Shown: positions 1-9,139 of the stretch, piece by piece
How the letters are laid out: the number at the start of each line of letters is the position of its first letter
Numbering within the stretch: position 1 is the stretch's first letter
DNA from: Rahnella inusitata
GTDB taxonomy: Bacteria > Pseudomonadota > Gammaproteobacteria > Enterobacterales > Enterobacteriaceae
Length of the DNA stretch: 64,000 nt
Reading direction: 5' to 3'
NCBI RefSeq assembly: GCF_003263515.1
Contig: NZ_JYDE01000020.1
Coordinates: 62,001-126,000 of the forward strand
The notes under the pieces: generated by a model
What the model was told of the DNA's origin: nothing
Seen by the model: the letters and a program-made list of their open reading frames with translations, nothing else
The model's database searches: none
Program-made: the position numbers and the translations under genes

Positions 1-135
1 GAAAACCGCGCATTTTTTTGCGCGGGTTGTAACCCGACCGGAGGGCACCGCGCAGCGGCGGGATTTTGCGGCAATAGCAGAAATACCTGAAACATAGCCG
101 GGATGCATGGCACATGTTTTAAAGAGCCCGGGATT

Positions 136-168
136 CTCAAGGGGGGCGGCGATAGACCCCCTTTGAGG
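136..168. other. inverted repeat downstream of the LLM gene cluster
   Basis: The arms CTCAAGGGGG and CCCCCTTTGAG flank a short spacer, with one bulged base. A second small hairpin (TTGGGC-GGCA-GCCCAA) follows just before the 3' end of the monooxygenase gene. The first 212 bases hold no convincing gene. These hairpins could end or process the minus-strand transcript, but neither is followed by a clean T run, so the role is open. Confidence 0.35.
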
Positions 169-212
169 CCGGTTTGGGCGGCAGCCCAAGGTCTTGAAAT
201 TGAAATTGAAAC

Positions 213-1541
213 TTAAGCCAGAGCGGCTTCAGCTGCAAACTGATTCTCCGGCTCCCTCAACCCCAAATTCTCCCTCAACGTTTCCCCTTCATATTCAGTA
301 CGATACAGCCCACGCTGCTGGAGCAGTGGAATGACAGTTTCCACGAAATCATCAAACGCCGTCGGCGTCCCCCCGCGAACGATAAAACCGTCTGTCGCCC
401 CCGAGGTGAACCAGTGTTCCAGCCCGTCGGCGATATCTTCGGCAGTACCGAAGAACGTCGGGCGCGGGGTAGCGGCTTCCAGTGCGGCCTGACGCAGCGT
501 CAGCCCGCGTTCGAGAGCGTTGCGTTTGATTTCATCGGTGGTGCTGCGGAAACTGTTTTGGCCGAGATCGCCGATGTCCGGGAACGGCGCATCCGGGTCG
601 TGCTGGCTGAAATCGTAATGCTCAAAGTAACGGCCAAGATAGTCGAGCGCGCTTTTCAGCGTTACCAGCTGCGCCGTTTCCTGATACTGACGCTCGGCAT
701 CCGTGACAGTGTCACCAATAATTACGCTGATGCCCTGAAACACACGGATATCCCCGGCATCGCGGCCATTTTCCACCAGCTGACGGCGGACATCATCGCG
801 GAACTCACGTGCCAGTTCGGGGGTTTCCTGACGGGTATAGATCGCGTCGGCGGCTTCGGCGGCAAAGGCTTTGCCCTGATCGGATGCTCCGGCCTGAAAC
901 ACCACCGGACGCCCTTGGGGTGATCGCCCAACGTTCAGCGGACCCTGCACCGAGAAGTATTTTCCATGGTGATTGAGCGTGTGCAATTTATCCGCCGCAA
1001 AAAATTCGCCGCTGGCTTTGTCACGCACGAACGCATCTTTCTCCCACGAATCCCACAAGCCTTTCACCACGCTGACATATTCGCTGGCGATGCGATAGCG
1101 CTCGTCGTGTTCAGGGTGTTTATCGCGCGAGAAGTTTTTGGCGGAGCCTTCCAGGGGAGAAGTCACCACGTTCCAGCCCGCACGGCCGCCGCTCAGGTGA
1201 TCAAGGCTGGCGAACTGGCGTGCAACGGTAAACGGCTCGCTGTAAGAGGTGGAAAGCGTCGCCACCAGCCCGATTTTTTGGGTGACTAACGACAGCGCCG
1301 ACAGCAGGGTGATCGGTTCAAAACGGTTGAGAAAATGCGGAATGGATTTCTCTGTAATAAACAGCCCATCGGCGACAAATAAGAAATCAAACTTTGCCTG
1401 TTCGGCTTTTTGCGCTAATTGCTGACAGAACTGAATATTTATACTGGCGTCGGCCACGGCGTCAGGGTGTCGCCATGCGGACATATTTCCCGATGCGCCC
1501 TGAATAATCGCGCCCAGACGGATGTACTGTTTATGGCTCAT
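213..1541 (-). CDS. LLM-class flavin-dependent monooxygenase (NtaA/SnaA/YxeK type)
   Basis: This 442-residue protein belongs to the bacterial luciferase-like group that uses FMNH2 supplied by a separate reductase. The group signature [11 protein letters not shown] lies at about residues 118-128 and the flavin-site segment [11 protein letters not shown] near 213-223. Its length matches NtaA, SnaA, DszA, YxeK and YtnJ, which attack N- or S-containing compounds. The ATG start has an AAGGAA ribosome site. It is the last gene of a minus-strand cluster with a GNAT acetyltransferase and a second, shorter LLM enzyme. In Bacillus, a YxeK/YtnJ-type monooxygenase and a GNAT enzyme act together on N-acetylated S-substituted cysteines, so a similar organosulfur salvage role is plausible. 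The substrate cannot be read from the sequence. Confidence 0.85.
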   Translation of the reverse strand: MSHKQYIRLGAIIQGASGNMSAWRHPDAVADASINIQFCQQLAQKAEQAKFDFLFVADGLFITEKSIPHFLNRFEPITLLSALSLVTQKIGLVATLSTSYSEPFTVARQFASLDHLSGGRAGWNVVTSPLEGSAKNFSRDKHPEHDERYRIASEYVSVVKGLWDSWEKDAFVRDKASGEFFAADKLHTLNHHGKYFSVQGPLNVGRSPQGRPVVFQAGASDQGKAFAAEAADAIYTRQETPELAREFRDDVRRQLVENGRDAGDIRVFQGISVIIGDTVTDAERQYQETAQLVTLKSALDYLGRYFEHYDFSQHDPDAPFPDIGDLGQNSFRSTTDEIKRNALERGLTLRQAALEAATPRPTFFGTAEDIADGLEHWFTSGATDGFIVRGGTPTAFDDFVETVIPLLQQRGLYRTEYEGETLRENLGLREPENQFAAEAALA

Positions 1542-1573
1542 GTTTTTTCCTTATTTATAATTCATTTCCGGCG

Positions 1574-2134
1574 CTATGCCAGCGCACGTAATTCATTGAG
1601 GGAGCGAACAGCGGGCTTATTTTCCTGCACGTCGAACGCATGCTGATCGAGTATTTTTCGCAGATACACCAGTTCGACGCCCAGCGGATTGGTTGCGGTG
1701 TGAAACGGCTCGTAGCCGCGCCGCTGATAGAGACTCGTCAGCCACGGGTGTTCGATTGCCGTCGCCAGATACACGGCCGGGGATTTCAGCGTATCGCGCA
1801 AAAATGTTTCTTCCACGTAGCGGATAATCTCGCGGCCATAGCCTTGCCCTTTGGCATGTTCGGCGACGGCAAACCAGTGAACGAAAGGCCAGGGCGCCAG
1901 ATGATTTTTTGCCGGTGTCCACTGAAAACGGGTGGTCAACGTGGCGGTCAGCCCGGCGTCAGTTTCCAGCACATAGGTGGTTTCGCTGCGGATCACTTCG
2001 CGCACGTCTTCAACGCTGGCGCGGGTGATGGTGAAATGAATATTGTGCTCGAGCAGCGGCGCATATGCCTTTTGCAGCAGGCTGTGCAAGGGAGCGGCGT
2101 CAGACTCATTGGCAAGACGAATTCGATGGCTCAT
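1574..2134 (-). CDS. GNAT family N-acetyltransferase
   Basis: This is a 186-residue GCN5-related acetyltransferase. The acetyl-CoA loop is seen in HAKGQGYGREII (a Q/RxxGxG/A variant), followed by the typical late segment in which an aromatic residue sits beside a GYEPF strand end. I place the start at the ATG giving MSHRIRLANESD, because a GGAG ribosome site stands just upstream and only 10 bases separate it from the stop of the preceding LLM gene. An earlier ATG would overlap that gene. Its position between two flavin monooxygenases suggests it acetylates the amino group of their substrate, as in S-(2-succino)cysteine breakdown. That is inference from context. Confidence 0.8.
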   Translation of the reverse strand: MSHRIRLANESDAAPLHSLLQKAYAPLLEHNIHFTITRASVEDVREVIRSETTYVLETDAGLTATLTTRFQWTPAKNHLAPWPFVHWFAVAEHAKGQGYGREIIRYVEETFLRDTLKSPAVYLATAIEHPWLTSLYQRRGYEPFHTATNPLGVELVYLRKILDQHAFDVQENKPAVRSLNELRALA

Positions 2135-2144
2135 CTTCAGCTCC

Positions 2145-3143
2145 TCATGCCAGCGCAACGCTGGTCGTGGCTAACAATTCCAGAGATCGCAGGCGTGCCT
2201 GAGGTTGCGCCAGTGGCGTATCAATCACAAACTCTTCGATACCGTACTGCGCCTGCAGGGCTTCCAGTTGACGATGAACGTCTTCACCGGTGCCATGCAG
2301 CACGGCGGATTTACGCTCTTCAATCTCATGGGAAGCCGCTTTCGATTGGCGGGTATACAACTCGGCCTGCTCCAGGCTGCCGACGTTAACGCTCTGTCCG
2401 TCGCTGCCGGTCACGCGGTATCGCTGGCTGTTGTCCACCAGACTCGCTGCTTTGGCGGCGGTTTCGGCGACGATCACCGGTACAGCGAGCAGGGCGCGCT
2501 TACCGTTGCTGTCGTGGGAATAAGCGGAAAGGGCGCGGGAAATATCGCGTTCATCCGCATTGAGATGGGCAGCAAACACAAAGTTCCAGCCGAGGCTCGC
2601 CGCCAGACGGGCGCTTTGCTCGCTGGCACCTAACAGAAAACGCGAAGCCGTCTGCGGCGGTTGCGGCGTTGCTGACAGCCGGTCATCACCCTGGCCGCGA
2701 GCCGGTACGGAAAGCCAGTCATCCAGCTGGCGCAGCTGGCGGGCGAAGTCGCCTTTGCGGGCGGGATCGACAGCGTATTGCAGTGCGTTGGTGGAGAGCG
2801 GTAAACCGCCTGGCGCTTTACCGATACCGAGATCGACGCGTCCCGGTGCAAGCGACGCCAGCTGATTAAAATTCTCGGCGACTTTGAACGGGCTGTAGTG
2901 TTGCAACATTACCCCGCCCGACCCGACCCTCAGCCGCCGGGTGTGTGCAAGGATCCACGCGATGACTATCTCAGGAGATGAAATCGCCAGCTTGTCGGTA
3001 TTGTGATGCTCTGCCAGCCAGAAACGGTGATAGCCCCAGTGCTCAGCTTTCTGCGCCAGTTCCAGCGTTCGCCGCAGCGCCCCGGCGGCATCTTCATGAT
3101 CGTCTTGCGGACTTTTTTCCAGCAAACTCAAACGGTATCCCAT
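2145..3143 (-). CDS. LLM-class flavin-dependent oxidoreductase (MsnO8-like)
   Basis: This 332-residue protein is of the shorter LLM type. HRFWLAEHHNTDKLAISSPEIVIAWILAHT is the usual N-terminal fold and VDLGIGKAPGG is the conserved flavin-side strand, with LLGASEQSARLAA in the middle. The chosen ATG (MGYRLSLLEKS) has an AAGGGA ribosome site. A GTG seven codons upstream is possible but less well placed. It leads the minus-strand cluster LLM-GNAT-LLM, with tight spacing to the acetyltransferase. The substrate is unknown. Members of this subgroup are often found near sulfur or amino-acid scavenging genes. Confidence 0.82.
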   Translation of the reverse strand: MGYRLSLLEKSPQDDHEDAAGALRRTLELAQKAEHWGYHRFWLAEHHNTDKLAISSPEIVIAWILAHTRRLRVGSGGVMLQHYSPFKVAENFNQLASLAPGRVDLGIGKAPGGLPLSTNALQYAVDPARKGDFARQLRQLDDWLSVPARGQGDDRLSATPQPPQTASRFLLGASEQSARLAASLGWNFVFAAHLNADERDISRALSAYSHDSNGKRALLAVPVIVAETAAKAASLVDNSQRYRVTGSDGQSVNVGSLEQAELYTRQSKAASHEIEERKSAVLHGTGEDVHRQLEALQAQYGIEEFVIDTPLAQPQARLRSLELLATTSVALA

Positions 3144-3677
3144 CGTTATCCCTTTTTTTGACACACTCTGTTAACAAGGATTATTGAAGTCAGGGAGGGA
3201 GGATGTAAAAGAACAATAGTAGCTATTCAAGTGCAGGAAATGAGATAGGGGGGGGGCGTTTGCTCATCCCACTGCAAAGGGGGAGGCCGGGAGGGGGTAT
3301 TACCAACGACTCAGAATATTACCGAATTTTTGCAGCGATAAAACTCACAAGCAAAAACAGGCGTAATAAAGAAAGCAACGCTCGCGACTTTATTAACACT
3401 CAATAAAATAATGAGAACGATAAGTGACTCACACTTTATACCGCTTTTATCGTGAAGATATAATTTCTGTGCAAAGCAATAAGACGTTTTTCTTATGAAT
3501 ACTTTTTTAAATTTATAGTTTTACCTTGAAATTATCCACTCCGTCATCTACTACTTAGTTGGAGCCTGAACTCGTTGTTTATCGACGTGTTTATTGCTTA
3601 ACAGGGTTATTATTAACAGGCGTTGGGCTAGCCGATATTCGTTTTTTTTACTGGATAAATTTTAATCAGAGGCTTAA
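3144..3677. other. intergenic region between divergent genes
   Basis: This stretch of about 530 bases contains no convincing gene. It must carry the promoters of the minus-strand LLM cluster and of the plus-strand DUF1471 gene. Near its start is a G-rich REP-like copy (3247-3303). The rest is AT-rich, as expected of regulatory DNA. I could not identify a specific operator. Confidence 0.5.
3247..3303. repeat. REP-like G-rich palindromic element
   Basis: The segment GGGGGAGGCCGGGAGGGGGTATT is nearly the same as one at 11606-11630 (GGGGAGGCTGGGAGGGGGTATT). A C-containing complementary part (ATCCCACTGC) lies just before it. The shared core and intergenic position mark it as an interspersed palindromic repeat rather than part of a gene. 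Confidence 0.55.
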
Positions 3678-3956
3678 ATGAAAAAACATCATGCATTGCT
3701 GGCTGTGGCTTTGACGGCGTTTCTCTCTACCAGCGCATTTTCTGCTCAACTGATGAAAAAAGTTGATTTTGAAAAAGTGGAATCTCAGTATACAAAAGTG
3801 GGTTCTATTACCACATCGAATAAAACGTCGCAATCTGGTGCTCTCGAAGATCTCTCTAAAAAAGCCGATAAAGAAGGCGGCGACGTCTTCGTATTAACCT
3901 CCGGCAATACCAATAATAAAATCCACGGCACCGCTGACGTTTATAAGAAAAAGTAA
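3678..3956 (+). CDS. DUF1471 (YhcN/BhsA-type) small secreted protein
   Basis: This 92-residue protein has a signal peptide of about 22 residues ending in SAFS-AQ, followed by one DUF1471 domain. The domain shows the family pattern with KVGSITTSN in the first strand, a helix rich in charged residues ([14 protein letters not shown]) and the closing strand [11 protein letters not shown]. coli relatives (YhcN, BhsA, McbA, YdgH) are periplasmic or outer-surface proteins induced by acid, peroxide or biofilm conditions. The gene stands alone with its own terminator at 3987-4019. The exact role is not known. Confidence 0.85.
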   Translation: MKKHHALLAVALTAFLSTSAFSAQLMKKVDFEKVESQYTKVGSITTSNKTSQSGALEDLSKKADKEGGDVFVLTSGNTNNKIHGTADVYKKK

Positions 3957-3986
3957 TTCTTTATTCCAGAACTCACGCTCGACAAG

Positions 3987-4019
3987 ATGCCCATTTAACG
4001 GTGGGCATTTTATTTTTTT
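3987..4019 (+). terminator. intrinsic terminator after the DUF1471 gene
   Basis: The stem ATGCCCA / TGGGCAT with an eight-base loop is followed by TTTTATTTTTTT. Confidence 0.85.
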
Positions 4020-4241
4020 GGATTTTTATTGCAAATACCTCCCGTCATTTCAGCTTTTCTCGCTTGGGTGTTGTCAGCACTACCCCCTATTTTGATTCAA
4101 TCGCCAGTGCGCCGCACGATACTCATCACATTCCCATTTTGATCCCACATTTCTCCAGATCTCCGTAGGATTTTCATCGTTTATTCCTACAATATTCCCC
4201 GTACTTTGATGTTACGGAAACGTTAACTGACGAGGCGATAA

Positions 4242-5009
4242 ATGAACACTTCATCTGAACAGTATCTCAGCGCGCTGGGCGCAAATCAGACGTTGTCACC
4301 GGCACAGCTTGATGAGCTGGAGACTAAAGGTTACGTGGTTATTCATGATGTTATCGATAAAGACTGGCTGGAAGATATGCGCGCCGCGTTTGATTCGCTG
4401 GTGGAAAAAGAGGGCGATAATCTGGCGGTGGAACATCATCAGGAAGCCACGGCGACCCGTATCGCAAACATGATCAACAAGGGAACAGTGTGGGAAAAGG
4501 CATGGGCGCATCCGCTGATCCTTTCCGTATGTCGCCATATCTTTCAGGGGCCGTTCAAAGTTTCCAGCCTGAATGGCCGGGAAGCGTTGCACCACGGCGG
4601 GCATCAGCCTCTTCATGCCGACTGGAAAAAGCCGCGCCCGGATTTCCCTAAGGTGCATCTGGTGAACGCCATTATCGCGATTGACGATTTGAGCGCCGCC
4701 AACGGTGCGCCGCGCATTATTCCCGGTACGCATCACCGCCCGGAGCTGCCGGAGGACGTGCTGGCCGACTGCGGTTTGCCGCATCCCGATGAGGTGATTT
4801 TCGAAGCGCCGGCGGGCAGCGTGATGATCTATAACGCGCATGCCTGGCACGGCGGCACTAATAACAATGCGGGGACCCGCCGACGTGTGCTGCACAGTTT
4901 GTATATCGACCGCGAGGATATGCAGCAGCAGGACCAGCGTAAATGGCTAAGGCCTGAAACCGCCAGCCGCCTGACGCCAGCGCAAAAATGGCTGCTCGAC
5001 GTGCTCTGA
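4242..5009 (+). CDS. phytanoyl-CoA dioxygenase (PhyH) family protein
   Basis: This 255-residue protein is a likely Fe(II)/2-oxoglutarate-dependent oxygenase. The iron triad is visible as H125 and D127 in HQPLHADW and H203 in NAHAWHGGTNN. Arginines near 213-215 fit the 2-oxoglutarate carboxylate site. GAPRIIPGTHH (about 155-165) is the standard PhyH segment before the distal histidine. The start has GAGGCGATAA just upstream. Bacterial members act on varied small molecules such as ectoine, alkylphosphonates or secondary metabolites, so no substrate is assigned. An AraC-type regulator follows on the same strand behind a terminator, and the two probably form a functional pair. Confidence 0.85.
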   Translation: MNTSSEQYLSALGANQTLSPAQLDELETKGYVVIHDVIDKDWLEDMRAAFDSLVEKEGDNLAVEHHQEATATRIANMINKGTVWEKAWAHPLILSVCRHIFQGPFKVSSLNGREALHHGGHQPLHADWKKPRPDFPKVHLVNAIIAIDDLSAANGAPRIIPGTHHRPELPEDVLADCGLPHPDEVIFEAPAGSVMIYNAHAWHGGTNNNAGTRRRVLHSLYIDREDMQQQDQRKWLRPETASRLTPAQKWLLDVL

Positions 5010-5025
5010 ATTCCCTTCCGTATGA

Positions 5026-5057
5026 AGCCTGACCTGACGGTCGGGCTTTTTTATTTT
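5026..5057 (+). terminator. intrinsic terminator between the PhyH gene and the araC-type gene
   Basis: The stem AGCCTGACC / GGTCGGGCT (one G-T pair) has a TGAC loop followed by TTTTTTATTTT. It separates the dioxygenase transcript from the regulator, and it argues against any regulator start upstream of 5060. Confidence 0.85.
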
Positions 5058-5150
5058 CGCAATTTGCGCGCGGTCACAGACTCCGGATCCCGCATAACAT
5101 CGATGTTGTTACGGGTATGTTATGGTAAACGGAAATCCCCGGAGGCCACG

Positions 5151-5987
5151 ATGCTGACAGACGTGATAGAGACACTTTTCCGCTCGGTTTCGGGCAGCGG
5201 GTCACTGGTGATCCGGTTTCCGGATAACTCACAACCGCCGCCGGAGCTGGCCTGCGTGGTGAGTTTTCCGCGAATAGAATTTGTGGTCGAAGGCGAAGTG
5301 CATGACCGCAACGTCACGGCGGATAAAGGACTGCTGAGGCAGGGCGATGCAATATATATTCCCGGCGGGAAGTGGAATCTGACCGTCTGGGATAAGCCAG
5401 CGGTATTGTTGAGCATTCTTTTTAGCAAGGAAAAACTCGGTTTCAGCCTGCAATTCTGGGATGGCAAAGCGTTCACCGGCACCGATAAACAGAGCGTGCC
5501 ACGTCTTGGGCCGCGCGTAGGGTCATTTTTGCTTCAGGCGATGAATGAAGTCGTCTCAATCCCGGAAGATCAGCAAACCGCTCGCTGCGTAATGGCCGGG
5601 TTGCTTAGTCATTGTCTGGAACAGCTGTCCAACCGCGCACAGGTGCTGACCCGCAGCGGTGCTCTGTTTGAGGTGGTGAAAAGGTACATCGATGAAAATG
5701 CGTCACTGCCGCTGACGCGTGAAAATGTCGCGAAGCGATTTCACATCACGCCGAATTATCTCTCTCACTTGTTCAGAAAATCCGGCGATATTGGCTTCAG
5801 CGAATATCTCAATCACGTCCGCCTGGAGCGCGCGAAGCTGCTGCTCAAAGGCTATGAGCTGAAAATCAAAGAAGTCGCGACTCACTGCGGATTTGTCGAC
5901 AGCAACTATTTCTGTCGTGTGTTTCGCAAAAGTACGGCGCGATCCCCTTCGCAGTACCGCAGCCAGTGGCTGAGTCAGCTGCCATAG
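5151..5987 (+). CDS. AraC family transcriptional regulator
   Basis: This is a 278-residue regulator with an N-terminal cupin-like sensing domain (about 1-165) and a C-terminal double helix-turn-helix. The DNA-binding part is clear: LTRENVAKRFHITPNYLSHLF is cut by helix 1-2, then FSEYLNHVRLERAKLLL and the second motif IKEVATHCGFVDSNYFCRVF. I chose the ATG at 5151 because GGAGG lies eight bases upstream. The longer frame would begin inside the terminator of the preceding gene. It likely regulates the PhyH gene or an adjacent pathway in response to a small ligand. This is inferred from position. Confidence 0.85.
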   Translation: MLTDVIETLFRSVSGSGSLVIRFPDNSQPPPELACVVSFPRIEFVVEGEVHDRNVTADKGLLRQGDAIYIPGGKWNLTVWDKPAVLLSILFSKEKLGFSLQFWDGKAFTGTDKQSVPRLGPRVGSFLLQAMNEVVSIPEDQQTARCVMAGLLSHCLEQLSNRAQVLTRSGALFEVVKRYIDENASLPLTRENVAKRFHITPNYLSHLFRKSGDIGFSEYLNHVRLERAKLLLKGYELKIKEVATHCGFVDSNYFCRVFRKSTARSPSQYRSQWLSQLP

Positions 5988-5991
5988 CGCA

Positions 5992-6483
5992 CTATTTTTT
6001 GCTCAGCGTTATTCCTTCCGACGGCAACGGCAATGCGGTTTTGTAGCGCACCTGCTTGAGAGCAAAGCTGGAACGAATATTAGAGACGCCACGGATCTTA
6101 GTCAGGTGGTCCAAAATAAAATGTTCCAGTGCGCGGATATCCGGCACTAAAACCCGCAGAAGATAATCCGCATCGCCGGTCATCAGATAACATTCCATCA
6201 CTTCCGGGCGATCGCCGATCGCTTTTTCAAACACGCTCAGCGCATCCTCCACCTGTTTCTCCAGACTGACCTGAATGAACACGTTCACATGCAGGCCAAG
6301 TACCGCGGGCTCTAACAGCGTGACCTGCTTGCGGATCACGCCCAGCTCTTCCATGGCTTTCACCCGGTTGAAACACGGCGTCGGTGAGAGATTAACGGAG
6401 CGCGCAAGATCAGCGTTGGTGATCCGCGAATTCTCCTGCATGGAGTTAAGGATGGCGACGTCGGTCCGGTCGAGTTTTTTCAT
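5992..6483 (-). CDS. Lrp/AsnC family transcriptional regulator
   Basis: This 163-residue protein has the family layout: an N-terminal helix-turn-helix ([13 protein letters not shown], then [25 protein letters not shown]) and a C-terminal RAM/effector domain with the [20 protein letters not shown] core. It resembles DecR/BkdR-type local regulators more than global Lrp. It is transcribed divergently from the EamA transporter gene at 6623, with about 140 bases between them. It probably controls that exporter in response to an amino acid, as is common for Lrp-EamA pairs. Confidence 0.88.
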   Translation of the reverse strand: MKKLDRTDVAILNSMQENSRITNADLARSVNLSPTPCFNRVKAMEELGVIRKQVTLLEPAVLGLHVNVFIQVSLEKQVEDALSVFEKAIGDRPEVMECYLMTGDADYLLRVLVPDIRALEHFILDHLTKIRGVSNIRSSFALKQVRYKTALPLPSEGITLSKK

Positions 6484-6622
6484 CAGGGTAAATTATCCTT
6501 AAACATTTAAATCGGCAGATAAAGTGACTCATAAAACAGGCTAACACTACGCTAATAGGAGAAATTACCCCGTTAGATCCAGATAAAATTACCACATAAC
6601 ATTTCGCAGTGGAGAAACGATT

Positions 6623-7606
6623 GTGGGAACTGAGGGGAAATCTTTGACGGCGTCGGCGCAGGATCAAAAAAGCGTGAAACTGAAGGGCATTTTGCTGCTG
6701 ATTGGGGCGATTGTCGTCTGGGGCGCAAACTGGCCGGTGATGAAATCAGGTCTTTCGCATGTCTCGCCGATCTGGCTTTCTTCACTGCGGTTCGCCACCG
6801 GCGGGCTTTGCCTGTTCGCGCTTCAGGCGCTGACCGGTAAGTTACGCTTTCCGCCGCGCAAGGACTGGCCGCTGGTGGTCAGCGTCGGGTTATTGCAGAT
6901 GATGACGTTTACCGTGCTCGGCGCGATTGCGATGACCGAAGTCCCGGCGGGCCGCTCGGCGGTGCTGGCTTACACCACGCCGCTGTGGGTGACGCCGATC
7001 GCCGTGCTGTTTTTCCGGGAAAAACTGTCACGCCGCCAGCTGACCGGCACGCTGCTCGGCGGTGCAGGCGTCGTGGTTTTGTTCAATCCCTTCACCTTTA
7101 ACTGGAGCGATCATGCGCTGGTGCTGGCTAACCTGATGCTGCTGACCGCATCGTTCACCTGGGCGATGTGCATTTTGCACCTGCGTCACCACAAAGGTGT
7201 GTGCAGCGCCTACCAGCTGGCACCGTGGCAGATGTTGCTGGCCAGTGTGCCGCTTATCGTGATGGCGCGCGTTGTCGAAGGGCCGTATGACGGCGACGGG
7301 TCGGCGTCGTTGATCGAAACGCTGTTATTCATGGGGCCGTTCGCTACCGCGTTTTGTTTTGTGGCGGTGAACGCCGCCAGCATGTGGCTGTCGAGTACCA
7401 GCATGTCCACCGCGATGCTCGGTGTGCCGGTCATCGGCCTGCTGATGTCGGTGGTGTTCCTCGGTGAACATCTGACGCTAACGCTGGCGGCAGGGTTGTT
7501 AATTATTTCGTCAGGCATTTTGATTGTGACGATGAAATCCCCGAAGCGCAGGGCAGGACGCGATAAGGTCAGCGGTAAAACCATCGTGGCAGGAGAAAAC
7601 ATTTAA
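6623..7606 (+). CDS. EamA/RhaT (DMT) family transporter
   Basis: This 327-residue integral membrane protein has ten predicted membrane segments in two EamA repeats. The first begins GILLLIGAIVVWGANWPVMKSG and the second ALVLANLMLLTASFTWAMCI. Members export amino acids, metabolites or drugs. The likely start is a GTG with GGAGA upstream. No better ATG is present before the first membrane helix. It is divergent from an Lrp-type regulator, which suggests amino-acid export. The substrate is not known. Confidence 0.82.
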   Translation: MGTEGKSLTASAQDQKSVKLKGILLLIGAIVVWGANWPVMKSGLSHVSPIWLSSLRFATGGLCLFALQALTGKLRFPPRKDWPLVVSVGLLQMMTFTVLGAIAMTEVPAGRSAVLAYTTPLWVTPIAVLFFREKLSRRQLTGTLLGGAGVVVLFNPFTFNWSDHALVLANLMLLTASFTWAMCILHLRHHKGVCSAYQLAPWQMLLASVPLIVMARVVEGPYDGDGSASLIETLLFMGPFATAFCFVAVNAASMWLSSTSMSTAMLGVPVIGLLMSVVFLGEHLTLTLAAGLLIISSGILIVTMKSPKRRAGRDKVSGKTIVAGENI

Positions 7607-7679
7607 ATCATATTGTCACGTTCCGGTATTATTACCTGTTTATGCTGCCTTTTTCCCCAGCGTTATCTCGGAGTGACAA

Positions 7680-8222
7680 ATGCATCAATTGGTATTGTTA
7701 GTTTCTTTGTTTTGTATGGTCAGTTCGGCATTTGCCAGCCCGGATCCGGCGACATCTCTGGCCTCGGCGATGAATCAGCGAATGCAGGTGATGAAAGATG
7801 TGGCGGGTTACAAATCCGCACATCACTTACCGGTTGAGGATTTGGTTCGCGAGCAGAAGGTACTGGCCGCCGCGCAGGCAGAGGCAGGCGAGGCGGGGGT
7901 GGATCCTCAGTCCGTCGCACCGTTTATTCAGGCGCAGATGGATGCGGCGAAAGCCATTCAGTACCGTTATCTGGCCGACTGGCTTTCCCGCCCTGAACCG
8001 GACTGGAAACCGGCAAATCTTGAAGACGTCAGAGCGCGGATTTCTCAATACGATAACGTCATTCTCAAAACTATCAGTGAGCAGTTAAAGTCCGGTGGAT
8101 TCAGCGACGGTGAGCGGGCGCAGTTATTGAGCCTGCTTAACGCGCCGCAGCTGAGCGGGGCTGACAAGCAGCGCCTGGTCGATTCACTGGCGCTGATTAA
8201 ACCGAAATTACCCGGTCAGTAA
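7680..8222 (+). CDS. secreted (periplasmic) AroQ-type chorismate mutase
   Basis: This 180-residue protein has a signal peptide (about 1-19, SSAFA before the cut) and a gamma-class AroQ fold. Likely active-site residues are R34 in MNQRM, K45 in VAGYKSA, D54 and R57 in LPVEDLVREQK, and the FIQAQMDAAKAIQ helix carrying the later glutamine. The enzyme converts chorismate to prephenate. In this class it acts in the periplasm or outside the cell, away from the normal shikimate pathway, as in Salmonella, Erwinia and Yersinia relatives. GGAG precedes the ATG. Its 3' end overlaps the convergent EamA gene by seven bases. Regulation is not evident. Confidence 0.85.
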   Translation: MHQLVLLVSLFCMVSSAFASPDPATSLASAMNQRMQVMKDVAGYKSAHHLPVEDLVREQKVLAAAQAEAGEAGVDPQSVAPFIQAQMDAAKAIQYRYLADWLSRPEPDWKPANLEDVRARISQYDNVILKTISEQLKSGGFSDGERAQLLSLLNAPQLSGADKQRLVDSLALIKPKLPGQ

Positions 8223-9139
8223 GTTCTTGCGGTGACCGTGTGCGCGCGCTTCGCCGGTGCAGTAATTACGATCAGGCATCCCAAAATCAGCCCGATGCCG
8301 ATCCAGCCCATCACCGGCAACCTTTCACCGACGATCATCACAGCGAGCAACGCTGCGACGGCTGGTTCCAGCAGGGTAAGGGTGGTGGCGAGACTGGCGG
8401 GAATGCGCGCCAGCCCGTAGCCGTAACAGACATAGCCGATAAACATCGGGATCAGCGCCATGTAAATGCCGACGGCGGCGTTCGTCATTGATGCCAGCAA
8501 TGGCGCGCCGGTGGCAAACAGCACCGGCATCAGCAAGATCCCGCCGAGCCCGAAGGTGGCGCCCATCGCCGTGCGGGAGGGAATGCCGCGCTGCATGAGA
8601 TGACGTGCCGCCCAGGAATAGAGGGCGTAGGTCAGTCCGGCGAGCAGGCCGAGGGCGATGCCGATAATGACGTCCGATTGCTGCGCGGTTGACGCGTGGT
8701 TGGCGCTTTCCGCCACGCACAACAGCACCATTCCGATGACACCCACCGCCGCGCCGGTCATCCAGCGACGTGTGAGCCGTTGTCCGTCGAGACAATATTC
8801 GATGAGTGCTGAAAGCAGCGGGGCGGATCCGATGGATATGACCGTGCCGACCGTCACGCCCGCAAGATGCATGGAGGCGTAAAACGCCAGCGGATAAATG
8901 CCCACCGCCAGCGCCCCGGTCAGCAACATGCCGCCGTTCTGGCGCAGGCTGACGCGGCTTCTGATAATGCCCCGTAATGCGATCAGCGCCTGTAACAACC
9001 CGCCGACGCCCATTGCCACCGCGCCGATGGCAACCGGGCTGACCTCTGGCGCAAACGTCGCTGCCGTACCCGTGGTTCCCCACAATAATGCGGCGATCAA
9101 TACGCCGCCTGTGCCTGACATGCGGTCTCGCTGATTCAT
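8216..9139 (-). CDS. EamA family transporter co-transcribed with a TetR regulator
   Basis: This is a 307-residue DMT transporter with ten membrane segments in two EamA repeats (GGVLIAALLWGTTGTAATFAP, and later IIGIALGLLAGLTYALYSWAAR). I place the start at an ATG that overlaps the TGA of the upstream tetR-type gene in an ATGA arrangement, with GAAGG just before it, so translation is probably coupled. The longer frame would run into the regulator gene. The TetR partner and its operator imply substrate-induced export. The substrate is unknown. Confidence 0.84.
   Translation of the reverse strand: MNQRDRMSGTGGVLIAALLWGTTGTAATFAPEVSPVAIGAVAMGVGGLLQALIALRGIIRSRVSLRQNGGMLLTGALAVGIYPLAFYASMHLAGVTVGTVISIGSAPLLSALIEYCLDGQRLTRRWMTGAAVGVIGMVLLCVAESANHASTAQQSDVIIGIALGLLAGLTYALYSWAARHLMQRGIPSRTAMGATFGLGGILLMPVLFATGAPLLASMTNAAVGIYMALIPMFIGYVCYGYGLARIPASLATTLTLLEPAVAALLAVMIVGERLPVMGWIGIGLILGCLIVITAPAKRAHTVTARTY

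Noticed and set aside
1640-2389. Plus-strand open frame across the GNAT and LLM genes
   Set aside because: It spans the reverse strand of two well-supported genes and has no family features.
5022-5150. An N-terminal extension of the AraC-type regulator
   Set aside because: The extra codons overlap the terminator of the preceding gene, while a good GGAGG site precedes the ATG at 5151.
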